Assembly (NCBI GenBank): GCA_002341345.1
Contig: DDNW01000124.1
Coordinates: 17,353 to 25,096 of the forward strand
Origin: Erythrobacter sp. UBA2510
GTDB lineage: Bacteria > Pseudomonadota > Alphaproteobacteria > Sphingomonadales > Sphingomonadaceae
DNA: 7,744 nt
Direction: 5' to 3'
Positions 1 through 6,866 of the stretch are shown one piece after another; positions within the stretch are counted from its first letter, which is position 1, and each line of letters begins with the position of its first letter. The notes beneath the pieces are model-generated. The model was not told the DNA's origin. It worked only from the letters and a program-made list of their open reading frames with translations, and searched no databases. The position numbers and the translations under genes were made by a program.

Positions 1-824
1 AGGATCGCGCGCTCGTCCGATTTGAGGATTTTGAGCCAAGACGCGATGTAGCTGGCGTGATGATCGAGATGCGCGACCGGCAGACCCAACTCTGCTCCGA
101 GAATGGCTGAAGACAGCTCGGCGATCAGTTCTTCGGCAGCATAGGCGTCGCTGCCGAAGCGGTTCTTGAGATCGCGATCGAGCCGCGAGGAATGACCGGT
201 CCAGTGGGACAGCTCGTGCGCGAGTGTCGCATAGTAGTCGTCAAAGGCTTCGAAAAGTTCCACCGGCGGCATAGTGACGCGGTCGCGCAACGGCTCGTAA
301 TAGGCCTGTGCGCCATGATGGCGTAGGTTGGCGCCTACTTGGCCGAAGAAGGCATCGAGCCGCACTTCGCGGCCTTCGGGCTCGAGGGCTGCGACCAGTG
401 GCTTGGGATGGTAGAACTCGGGAAGGCAATCACATTGGTCGGCATTGAAGACCGAATAGGCCTTCAGCACGCGCCGGCTCTCCGTATCCTGACCGCCTTC
501 AGCGGTTTCGACCTCCTTGGTGTAGCTCTTGTAGAATATCGCGATGGTCGACTTCTCGCCTTTGCGGACCTGACCACCGAGCTTCTGACACTGGCGGTAT
601 GTCATCCAGTAGGGAGAGGCGTATCCGCAGGCATCGGCCACCATCCAGAGCCAGAAGGTATTCATGCCGCGATACGGTGTCCCGCAGGAGCGCAGCGGGC
701 GAGAAAGCGGCAAGCCACGCCACGGCTTGACCCAGGGTTTGGTGCCCTGCTCCAGCTTTTCAATGATGGCAGCAGTGATGCGCCCGGCTGGAGAAACTGA
801 AGCGGTGCGGCGGGACTTGGTCAT
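1..824 (-). CDS. ardC: ArdC-family antirestriction protein (zincin-like), 3' end cut by window edge
   Basis: ArdC proteins bind single-stranded DNA and protect incoming plasmid DNA from host restriction in the recipient cytoplasm. Translation from 824 gives 274 residues, still open at position 1; the family is usually about 300 residues, so about 30 are missing. The N-terminal ArdC (DUF1738-type) domain spans roughly residues 12-125, with the typical GTKPWVKPW, YRGMN and VRKGEKS segments. The C-terminal zincin-like domain has HELSH at 203-207 followed by WTGH, and a candidate third zinc ligand among the glutamates of EELIAEL (231-236). The visible end, HASYIASWLKILKSDERAI, is characteristic of ArdC. 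The start is set by AGGAGA 6 nt upstream of ATG. A terminator and a separate leader lie between it and the ParB-like gene, so it is probably transcribed on its own. One oddity is NADQCDCLPEF, where I would expect a Gly before LP. Antirestriction activity is inferred from the family. Confidence 0.93.
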   Translation of the reverse strand, partial: MTKSRRTASVSPAGRITAAIIEKLEQGTKPWVKPWRGLPLSRPLRSCGTPYRGMNTFWLWMVADACGYASPYWMTYRQCQKLGGQVRKGEKSTIAIFYKSYTKEVETAEGGQDTESRRVLKAYSVFNADQCDCLPEFYHPKPLVAALEPEGREVRLDAFFGQVGANLRHHGAQAYYEPLRDRVTMPPVELFEAFDDYYATLAHELSHWTGHSSRLDRDLKNRFGSDAYAAEELIAELSSAILGAELGLPVAHLDHHASYIASWLKILKSDERAI

Positions 825-899
825 AGATCGTCTCCTGATCACCGGAACGGACGTGTCCGGGTTCAGGATGAACAAGGCGCCCTCCCCTCTGAGCCTCAC
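825..899 (-). promoter_or_regulatory. ardC leader: purine-rich box, hairpin and strong ribosome-binding site
   Basis: On the minus strand the segment begins with GTGAGGCTCAGAGGGGAGGG (899-880). It continues through a possible 5-bp hairpin GTTCA/TGAAC and then CCGGA...TCCGG (860-842), and ends in GATCAGGAGACGATCT directly before the ardC ATG. The box and the ribosome-binding segment recur upstream of the ParB-like gene in the same order and similar spacing, while the hairpin sequence between them differs. A terminator at 930-963 cuts off upstream transcription, so the ardC promoter should lie within about 825-929. I could not assign a convincing -35/-10 pair. A weak palindrome, CGTA-7-TACG (903-917), sits just upstream and could be an operator. 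Function is inferred from recurrence and position. Confidence 0.6.
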
Positions 900-929
900 C
901 AACGTAAGCGACCTACGGAAGGAAAGGTG

Positions 930-963
930 AAAAGGCGGCCCGTCCCGAGAGGGACGGACCGCC
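930..963 (-). terminator. Rho-independent terminator after the ParB-like gene
   Basis: Read on the minus strand, GGCGGTCCGTCCC (963-951) pairs with GGGACGGGCCGCC (946-934) in a 13-bp stem containing one G-U pair. The tetraloop is TCTC and the stem is followed at once by TTTT (933-930). It starts 30 bp past the stop codon of the ParB-like gene. It should end that transcript before ardC, so ardC needs its own promoter. Confidence 0.88.
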
Positions 964-993
964 CGCCGAGTGACCTGGACCTGTCAGGAGGGG

Positions 994-2964
994 TCAGGCA
1001 GCCTGCTCGGCAATTTCGTTCGCGGCCTCGTCTTCGGTCGGGTCCGCGGCTTCATCCTCGACCGGTGCCTCAGATGAACCGAAGCGCATGATCTCGGGCA
1101 CCCAAGCTCCCGCGCGCGTCTTCACATCTGCCTCGCCGATGAAATTGCCGGAGAAGATACGCTCGGCTGCGCTCGCCAGTTCTGCCTTCTTCGAGCCTGC
1201 ATAGCGGCTAACGAGTTCGGGGCCGCCTGCTGCATCGAGCGCTTCGAGCGTGCGCGCCTTCGCCACACGATCGAAATAGTTCGCCGCCGTTGGCCGCCAC
1301 CAATGCGCCGTCTCGATCTCGAGCAGCGACCCGAGTATCTCGTGCAGCGGCGCCGAGCGATCGCCTTCACACGCAAGGCTAGCGACCAGCGTGCGGGATA
1401 CGACATGGCCGAGCCAGGCCGAACGTGCTTCATCGCTCAATGAGCGGAAGCGTTCGAACCGCTCGACATCCGTCTCACCGGAGCGCCAGCTTTCGTTTAG
1501 CGAGGCGGCAAATTCGGCGAGCGCAGCGCTCGCTGGGGCGTCCTTCGCCTCGAAGCCGGCCACCGGTCCCGACGCTACCGAGCCGACCAGCGTCGATGCC
1601 TTCTTCGCGCGCCAGTCATGCCCATCGGCATCCGCGAGCGTGAAGACCATGAAGTCGAGCGCAAGCGCGGGATCGTTGGCCAGGTGGATCGCCAGGATGT
1701 CGCGGCGCTGCATCGCGAGCTCGTCGAGCAGACGCTGGGAAAGGGCGCCGCTCTTGCGCTTGGTATCAGCGCCAGCATCCACTGGTTCGACTGCTCCGTC
1801 ATCTGCGTTGACGACTTCAACTTCGGTGTAAAATTGCGGCACCAATGCCGGTTCGCCATTGCGAGAGAGCACGAGGAACGCTCCAGCCTCCGACTTCAGC
1901 TCAATGGCAAGCACCGGCGGTCGGTCGTTGAGATCACGCATCGCGCGGTCGATCGAGACCAGTTCTTCTTCCGCCTTGGCGATCTCGCTTTCGTCGCTGT
2001 CCTCATCCTCGAGGATGGCGGCCGTCCGATCGTAGTCGGCTTCAAGGTCGCTGAGCTCGCGAGCCTCGTCTTCGGTTAGCTGAGCCGGTTCGCATGGGAG
2101 CCGATTGAGGCCCTCGATGAGATCGTGGCTCACATAGTTGCCGAGCGTGGGTCGCACCCAAGCAAGTCCGTGTTCTTCCGCGACCTTTTTCGCAGCGTCA
2201 TCCATCGCTTTCTGGGCAAGGTCTTCGAGTAGCGCGACATCGATCCAGCTCTCGCTGGCTTCGTCGTCGAACAGTTCGCGTTCGATCCGGCCACCTGCAG
2301 CAAGGTAGGCGTCGCGCCCGACCAGAACCGCGCGCGGATCGGAGCCACGAACAGTGGCATCAAGCACCATGCGCCGGATTGTGTCAGGCGTGATCTGATA
2401 CCAGGCATCCTGCAGCTCGGCATAGACGTGTGCCTGACGGTCGATGTCTGAAATCGCCCCATAGGCCTTTGCCATGTCGAGCGTGATCGCGCCTTCGGCG
2501 AGCGCTTCAAAGACACAAGGTGCGAGACCCGCCAGTCGCAGACGACCCTCGACAAAGCGGACCGTGAGACCAAACCGGCGGGCCACGTCTTCAGTGCTAG
2601 CTCCCGCCTCGATGATCGCAGCGAAAGCCTGCGCCTCGTCGGCCGGATTCATTGCGAGACGCTGGAAGTTCTCGGCGAGGCTCGCTTCGCGCACTTCGCT
2701 TTCCTCGCCTTCGATGACAAGGCAAGTGACCTCGTGGTTCTTGGGAAGCGTACCTTCCTCGGCCAGTGCCTGGAGCTGAGCCAGACGGCGACCACCGGCC
2801 TCGACTTCGAACTTGCCGCGCTTGGCTTTTCGCACGACGAGGTTCTGCAACAGGCCTCGGGCGGCGATGTCCGCACGCAGTTGCAGATCGGCAAGGACGT
2901 CGCTCGACTTGCGCACATTGCGAGGGCTTGGGACGAGCTTCTTCAAGGGAATAGACTGGATCAT
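994..2964 (-). CDS. ParB/RepB/Spo0J-family protein with long C-terminal extension
   Basis: This is a 656-residue cytoplasmic DNA-binding protein. The ParB N-terminal (ParB/sulfiredoxin-fold) domain covers about residues 1-105. It shows the family signatures SPRNVRKS near 13-20, GGRRLAQLQAL at 57-67 (equivalent of the GERRxxA nucleotide-binding box) and SLAENFQRLAMNPADEAQAF at 95-114 (equivalent of ENxQR). A helix-turn-helix lies at about 121-147 (ASTEDVARRFGLTVRFVEGR). Residues 296-345 are acidic and heptad-like, a probable coiled coil. The rest, to the acidic tail EDEAANEIAEQAA, matches nothing I recognise. Canonical ParB is about 300 residues, so this is the large plasmid/ICE type, and no parA is visible nearby. 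The start at 2964 is preferred over an ATG at 3063 because AGGAGA sits 6 nt upstream and the ParB fold begins at once (MIQSIPLKKLVPSPRNVR). Its role could be partition, transcriptional control or nuclease activity; the sequence does not decide. Confidence 0.9.
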   Translation of the reverse strand: MIQSIPLKKLVPSPRNVRKSSDVLADLQLRADIAARGLLQNLVVRKAKRGKFEVEAGGRRLAQLQALAEEGTLPKNHEVTCLVIEGEESEVREASLAENFQRLAMNPADEAQAFAAIIEAGASTEDVARRFGLTVRFVEGRLRLAGLAPCVFEALAEGAITLDMAKAYGAISDIDRQAHVYAELQDAWYQITPDTIRRMVLDATVRGSDPRAVLVGRDAYLAAGGRIERELFDDEASESWIDVALLEDLAQKAMDDAAKKVAEEHGLAWVRPTLGNYVSHDLIEGLNRLPCEPAQLTEDEARELSDLEADYDRTAAILEDEDSDESEIAKAEEELVSIDRAMRDLNDRPPVLAIELKSEAGAFLVLSRNGEPALVPQFYTEVEVVNADDGAVEPVDAGADTKRKSGALSQRLLDELAMQRRDILAIHLANDPALALDFMVFTLADADGHDWRAKKASTLVGSVASGPVAGFEAKDAPASAALAEFAASLNESWRSGETDVERFERFRSLSDEARSAWLGHVVSRTLVASLACEGDRSAPLHEILGSLLEIETAHWWRPTAANYFDRVAKARTLEALDAAGGPELVSRYAGSKKAELASAAERIFSGNFIGEADVKTRAGAWVPEIMRFGSSEAPVEDEAADPTEDEAANEIAEQAA

Positions 2965-3044
2965 GGATTGTCTCCTGATGGGTTGAAGAGCCACGCGAAG
3001 GTGCATGGCCCGACAAGCCACCGGCTCCCTCCCCTCTCTCTCAC
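2965..3044 (-). promoter_or_regulatory. Leader of the ParB-like gene, sibling of the ardC leader
   Basis: On the minus strand it starts with GTGAGAGAGAGGGGAGGG (3044-3027). A 9-bp hairpin follows, GGGCCATGC/GCGTGGCTC with loop ACCTTC (3011-2988, including G-U pairs), then CATCAGGAGACAATCC immediately before the ATG. The box and the ribosome-binding segment match those before ardC, with 62 nt between box and start here against 55 nt there. It lies entirely in the 99-bp gap between the sno-like fragment and the ParB-like gene. It may carry a promoter, but unlike the ardC copy it is not separated from the upstream gene by a terminator. Function is inferred from the duplication. Confidence 0.6.
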
Positions 3045-3063
3045 TTGGTCGTGGATTTGCCAT

Positions 3064-4902
3064 TCAGGCCGCAATGGCCGGGAGAACAGAGGATGCCTTC
3101 GACACGGGGACGAAGAGGCGCGTGCGGTAACGAATGATCTCGGTGAAACAGCCCTTGGTCTTGTACCAGTCGAGGCGCTCAGGCGCATACCCGGTGAGTT
3201 CAAGGCGTAGCTCGCCGCCGACCAGAGAGCGCTTGATGGTCAATGCGTCATGACTGGTAAGCGGCTGGGGCGTTCCGCTTGCCAGGACTAGTCTTCCGAG
3301 CTCAGCCGGAGCCGGACCGGACACACCCTTCAAGCCGAACGTTTCGGCGATCTTGGCGAGGTCGATATCAAGCACTTCGCGCCCGATAATCGAGCTGCCG
3401 TCCTCGGCGGCAAGCCGCGTCACCCGGACATGGTCGCCAGGCAGCCGCTTCCAGACCGGAAGCAGTAGTCCTGTTGCCAGATGCACTCGTTCGGTCACCG
3501 GCGAAGCAGCTGCGGCGTCCTCTTCCTGTGCCCAAAGCTGGGAAAACTCGGTCACGCCGACCTCTTCCCACAAGCTTTCTCCAAGCGCCTCGAGCGTCCA
3601 GTTGACCGATTGAAGCGGGCGCAACAGGCGACGGCGTTCGATCACCGCGCCATCATCGGCGATGAGGCGCCGCGCCGGAACTGACAAGGCCACCTTGCCC
3701 GAGCGCGCATTGCGCAGGGGAATGGCCTGGGGTGATCCGATCTCATGCATCCTCACGAGACGTTTCAAGCGCAGCGGGCGCAATTGGCGTTTCACTTCGA
3801 GCGAAACGAGGCGGGTTTCGGCGCCAGAGACAGGATCGGTGCGGAGCACATCATTGGATAGCACCGAGAAGCTATCGACGCGGACCGTTTCCAGACCTAG
3901 ATCGAGAGTGCCAGCCTCTCGGGCTGCCTCGATGCGCGCTTCGACAAGTCCGAGATACTCTTCGAAGATGCCGTTCTGCAGTGCGATCGGGAGCGCAAGT
4001 ATGCGGTTGAGCCAGCGTTGGATCGTGGGAAGGTTATCGCTCAGGCCGCCATCTGGGTTCTCGAGCTTGAGTCCCGTCCTCTCGACAAAGTCCCCGAAAC
4101 AGGCCGCCTCGAGCTTTCCGTCGTAAAGCAGGTGGAACCAGCGCGAGAGCGCGTCTTTTGCAGAATCGCTCTCGAGATTGTCGGCAGGGTCGAACAGGTT
4201 CTGTCCCCCTGTCTGACGCTGGCCGCGTGTGAGAGCGCCCAATGCGTCGAGCCTTCGCGCGATGGTCGAGATGAAGCGGCGTTCGCCCTTCACATCGGTA
4301 GTGACCGGGCGGAACAGCGGCGCACAAGCCTGATTGGTGCGATTGGTGCGGCCGAGACCCTGGATTGCATTGTCGGCGCGCCATCCCGGTTCGAGGAGGA
4401 AATGAACGCGGCGCTGCTGGTTCTGCGCATCGAGGTCGGCGTGATAGGATCGTCCCGTACCCCCTGCGTCCGAGAAAACCAGAATACGTTTCGCTGCGTC
4501 CATGAAGCATTGTGCTTCAGCGACGTTGGCGCTTGCGCTTCGACGTTCAAGCCGCTGCTGACCGTCGCGTCCCAAGACCAACCGGCGCGTGCGGCCTGTG
4601 ACTTCCGCCACGGCCTCGGTCCCGAAATGCTCGATGATGGCGTCGAGTGCAGAGGCGATTGGCGGGAGGGCGCAAAGCTGCTCGATCAGCGCGTCGCGTG
4701 CGGCGATGGCCCGCGAGCAGAGAACGGGATTGCCATGCTCGTCGCTCATCGCTTCGGAACGCAGATTGCCCTCCTCGTCAGTGAAGACCTGCATCAGGCG
4801 CACGGGGAAGCTCTTCGCGAGATAGTCGATGACATATTCTTTGCAGTCCGCGATTATGTCGAGTCCGGCAGCCGGAGGCTCGGATTTGCGTCGGTTCGTC
4901 AT
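3064..4902 (-). CDS. Strawberry-notch-like helicase, C-terminal fragment (5'-truncated, probably interrupted)
   Basis: The 612-residue product matches the C-terminal half of Sno-family superfamily 2 helicases. The helicase C domain covers about residues 125-300, with ILVFSDAGGTGRSYHAD (140-156), RVHFLLEPGWRADNAIQ (165-181) and motif VI QGLGRTNRTN (181-190), then RRFISTIARRLDALGALTRG. The far end, RLDWYKTKGCFTEIIRY, is a natural Sno C-terminus. Residues 1-110 resemble an internal linker (KEYVIDYLAKSFPVRL... AVAEVTGRTRR), not an N-terminus. Intact relatives are well over 1,000 residues and carry Walker A/B motifs, often with a methylase-like domain; none of that is present. The frame stays open upstream of the ATG (WSKIM) until it reaches the ritC stop at 4953. 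GGAG lies 7 nt before the ATG, so the fragment may still be translated, but it should lack ATPase activity. In plasmids such proteins are thought to serve establishment or anti-host functions. Treat it as a probable pseudogene. Confidence 0.82.
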   Translation of the reverse strand: MTNRRKSEPPAAGLDIIADCKEYVIDYLAKSFPVRLMQVFTDEEGNLRSEAMSDEHGNPVLCSRAIAARDALIEQLCALPPIASALDAIIEHFGTEAVAEVTGRTRRLVLGRDGQQRLERRSASANVAEAQCFMDAAKRILVFSDAGGTGRSYHADLDAQNQQRRVHFLLEPGWRADNAIQGLGRTNRTNQACAPLFRPVTTDVKGERRFISTIARRLDALGALTRGQRQTGGQNLFDPADNLESDSAKDALSRWFHLLYDGKLEAACFGDFVERTGLKLENPDGGLSDNLPTIQRWLNRILALPIALQNGIFEEYLGLVEARIEAAREAGTLDLGLETVRVDSFSVLSNDVLRTDPVSGAETRLVSLEVKRQLRPLRLKRLVRMHEIGSPQAIPLRNARSGKVALSVPARRLIADDGAVIERRRLLRPLQSVNWTLEALGESLWEEVGVTEFSQLWAQEEDAAAASPVTERVHLATGLLLPVWKRLPGDHVRVTRLAAEDGSSIIGREVLDIDLAKIAETFGLKGVSGPAPAELGRLVLASGTPQPLTSHDALTIKRSLVGGELRLELTGYAPERLDWYKTKGCFTEIIRYRTRLFVPVSKASSVLPAIAA

Positions 4903-4913
4903 GATTTTGCTCC
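4903..4913 (-). promoter_or_regulatory. Ribosome-binding site that would start the sno fragment
   Basis: GGAG (4913-4910) lies 7 nt before the ATG at 4902, an effective spacing. It is part of codons reading W-S-K-I in the same open frame, so it is probably an accident of the interrupted coding sequence. It could nevertheless allow reinitiation by ribosomes that finish ritC 48 bp upstream. Confidence 0.45.
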
Positions 4914-4930
4914 AGATAATATGAGCGTTG

Positions 4931-4950
4931 GGGGAATGTCCGGGGACGGG
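4931..4950. repeat. Candidate terminal repeat at the left end of the RIT element
   Basis: Between the ritC stop (4953-4951) and the sno-like coding sequence lies GGGGAATGTCCGGGGACGGG (4931-4950). It contains a short palindrome, GTCC-GG-GGAC (4938-4947). RIT elements are bounded by inverted repeats just outside ritC and ritA. The partner end lies beyond the right edge, so this assignment cannot be confirmed within the window and the exact boundary is uncertain. Confidence 0.35.
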
Positions 4951-5955
4951 CTAGGCCCGCCTCCGAACGTCGGTAAGCATGGTGATCAGGGCATCGGATG
5001 GCGGCTTGAAGCGCCCGGGTTTGATGGCGGGGGCGCCGTGAGCCGCGAGGATTTGCAACTTCTCGTCGGGATCGGCGCGCAAATAGGCCTCGGTGCTCTG
5101 GATGCTGGCGTGGCCGAGCCATAACGCGACCTTGCGGATGTCCCCGGTCGCTGCGAGCGTGTGCATCGCACAGGAATGGCGCAACACGTGTGGCGTGACG
5201 CGCTTGCCAAGGATCGACGGCTGCTTCTCTGCCGCGGTCTTGACGTGCTCGGCCAAACGGAACGCAAACCCGTCGCGGGTCATCGGCTGCCCGTTGGCAT
5301 TGAGGAATATCTCGGCGACCTCGGCGTCGGGGCGGATCGCAAGCCATGCGCGCAACGCGAACTGGGTCTCCTTCCAGAGCGGCAGGACCCGTTCACGCCG
5401 ACCCTTGCCCATGATGTGCACGGTGGACAGGGAGCGGTCGGGAAAATCTCGCAGTTGCAGCGACACAAGTTCCGACACCCTGAGACCGCCGGCATAGGTC
5501 AGATGCAGCATGGCGCGATCACGGGTGCCAAGGCGTGTCCTGGGATCGGGGGCATCCAGCAATGCCTTGATCTCTGCCCGATCGAGATAGTCGATGAGCG
5601 CCTTGTCTGTCTTCTTGCTTGGGATCGATCGAACCCGAAGCGCCTGGTCAAGACAAACCGGAACTCGATACTCGATGTACCGGAAGAAGGACCTGATCGC
5701 CGCCAACCTGCCATTGCGGGTGCGCACGGAGCTGCCGCGCTGGGCTTCGATATGGTCGAGAAATGCCAGGATTAGATCGGTGCCGAGATCCTCGACCTCC
5801 AGATCGGTCGGCCGGCGCTTCAGCCGATCGGCAGCAAACCGGACTAACAAGACGAAGCTGTTGGCATAGGTCTTCACTGTGTGCGGGCTGACGGCGCGCT
5901 CCCGCGGCAGATGTTCGCGGAGGTATGCCGTGAGATGGGGGGCGAGCGCCGTCAT
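4951..5955 (-). CDS. ritC: Tyrosine recombinase, third gene of the RIT trio (RitC)
   Basis: This 334-residue site-specific recombinase cuts and rejoins DNA through a covalent 3'-phosphotyrosine link. An N-terminal SAM-like core-binding domain covers about residues 5-100 (YLREHLPRERAVSPHTVKTY; RTRNGRLAAIRSFFRYIEY). The catalytic domain spans about 120-305, with R159 (AGGLRVSEL), K184 (IMGKGRRERV), H256-x-x-R259 (TPHVLRHS), H282 (WLGHAS) and nucleophile Y291 (STEAYLRAD). The set is complete and the length is normal. The start at 5955 overlaps the ritB stop as ATGA, the usual sign of translational coupling, and GGGAG stands 8 nt upstream inside ritB. The frame is open further upstream to 6717, but that stretch overlaps ritB and is not used. 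It is the last gene of the trio, ending 48 bp before the sno fragment. The ritC label rests on position and architecture. Confidence 0.9.
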   Translation of the reverse strand: MTALAPHLTAYLREHLPRERAVSPHTVKTYANSFVLLVRFAADRLKRRPTDLEVEDLGTDLILAFLDHIEAQRGSSVRTRNGRLAAIRSFFRYIEYRVPVCLDQALRVRSIPSKKTDKALIDYLDRAEIKALLDAPDPRTRLGTRDRAMLHLTYAGGLRVSELVSLQLRDFPDRSLSTVHIMGKGRRERVLPLWKETQFALRAWLAIRPDAEVAEIFLNANGQPMTRDGFAFRLAEHVKTAAEKQPSILGKRVTPHVLRHSCAMHTLAATGDIRKVALWLGHASIQSTEAYLRADPDEKLQILAAHGAPAIKPGRFKPPSDALITMLTDVRRRA

Positions 5956-6866
5956 GCCACTTCTCCCAGAAAGAGGTGTTCGCTCGCGGCAGCGATGTCG
6001 CGCAGCAGCACTGGGGTGGCTTCGAGATACCAATAGGTGTTGGCGATCGAGGCGTGCCCCAGATAGGCGCTGAGTCCGGCCATGTGATGCGCCACGGCCT
6101 CCCTGTCCGGCGAACACGACTCCAGCGAGCGCACGGCGAAGGTGTGCCGCAAATCGTGTAACCGCATTCCGGTCGTACCAGTTGGTCCACGATAGCCGAG
6201 CTGTCGCGCCAGTCTGACGAAAACGATATGAGCACGCACCTTGTGGGGTGCTCTTCCCCGGATCGTCACGAACAGGTCGCTGCCAGTGGCGCCGAGCCTT
6301 GCCCGGGTAGCGAGATAGGCTTCGAGCGCCTGACGGGTCGATGGCTGCAACGCTATCAGGCGCTGCTTGCCGAACTTGCCGTTGCGAATGATCAGGCCGT
6401 CTCCGCCCAGATCGTCGCATTGTAGCGCCAAGGCTTCGGAAATCCTGAGGCCCGTCGCAGCCAGCAGTCCAAACAGGCAATGGTAGGTATGAGGGCTGAT
6501 CATGCCCTTGGGCGGCAAGTCCAGCGCTGCTGCCATGATCGCCCGGACCTGTTCCGGTTCGATGATGGTCGGCGTGGGGCGCGGACGCTTGCCCCGACCG
6601 AAAACGCCCGCAGGTGGGACCTGGTGTCCTGAATCTTCGGCGTGGGCGAATAGACTGAAGTTGCGAACCGTGTCGAACCGCCTTTGGGCCACGTTCTGCG
6701 AGCTCGACGTGTGGCACCAGTCGTAAATCCGCTGGACCTTGGTCCGCCAGTCACCGAATCCTTCGGCGTATGCTGCGTAGAGTCTGAGCATCCGGTCCTG
6801 TTCGCGGAACTTCCTGCCCAGGCTGCGATGCAGCGCGACGTATCTGGAAATAAGCGTGTTCAGCAT
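5952..6866 (-). CDS. ritB: Tyrosine recombinase, middle gene of the RIT trio (RitB)
   Basis: This is a 304-residue tyrosine recombinase. The SAM-like N-terminal domain covers about residues 1-85 (YVALHRSLGRKF; YAAYAEGFGDW), followed by the basic linker RGKRPRPTPT and a catalytic domain from about 103. Catalytic residues are R141 (AATGLRISEAL), K164 or K167 (RNGKFGKQRLI), H237-x-x-R240 (LHDLRHTFAVR), H271 (YLGHAS) and nucleophile Y280 (TYWYLEAT), so the protein is complete. The segment before the last motif, SPDREAVAHHMAGLSAYLGH, is longer than in XerC/D-type enzymes. The start at 6866 lies within the last codons of ritA (7-bp overlap) and has AGGAGA 7 nt upstream. The end overlaps ritC by 4 bp. 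Co-translation in a fixed ratio with its two partners is likely. Confidence 0.9.
   Translation of the reverse strand: MLNTLISRYVALHRSLGRKFREQDRMLRLYAAYAEGFGDWRTKVQRIYDWCHTSSSQNVAQRRFDTVRNFSLFAHAEDSGHQVPPAGVFGRGKRPRPTPTIIEPEQVRAIMAAALDLPPKGMISPHTYHCLFGLLAATGLRISEALALQCDDLGGDGLIIRNGKFGKQRLIALQPSTRQALEAYLATRARLGATGSDLFVTIRGRAPHKVRAHIVFVRLARQLGYRGPTGTTGMRLHDLRHTFAVRSLESCSPDREAVAHHMAGLSAYLGHASIANTYWYLEATPVLLRDIAAASEHLFLGEVA

Noticed and set aside
339..930. Plus-strand open frames overlapping ardC
   Set aside because: They are antisense to a confidently recognised ArdC protein, and their translations resemble no known protein.
1391..2079. Plus-strand open frames of up to 153 codons inside the ParB-like gene
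   Set aside because: They are antisense shadows with low-complexity Ser/Arg/Ala-rich translations and no family features.
2988..3011. 9-bp hairpin upstream of the ParB-like gene as a terminator for the sno fragment
   Set aside because: No T-run follows on the minus strand, and the hairpin lies within the leader shared with ardC, so a leader role is more likely.
2965..3063. Longer start for the ParB-like protein at the ATG at 3063, just after the sno stop
   Set aside because: The extra 33 residues do not resemble ParB and cover the conserved leader; the ATG at 2964 has a strong ribosome-binding site and begins the ParB fold directly.
4947..4959. CGGGC-TAG-GCCCG inverted repeat across the ritC stop as a terminator
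   Set aside because: The stem is only 5 bp with a 3-nt loop and no T-run follows, so I do not call it a terminator.
4018..5124. 368-codon open frame on the plus strand across the sno fragment and ritC end
   Set aside because: It lies wholly antisense to well-recognised coding sequence, crosses the element junction, and has no recognisable domain. Long antisense frames are common in GC-rich DNA.
4951..6717. Single 588-residue protein starting at 6717 and ending with RitC
   Set aside because: The N-terminal 250 or so residues are an out-of-frame shadow of ritB; the recombinase homology begins at the ATG at 5955.
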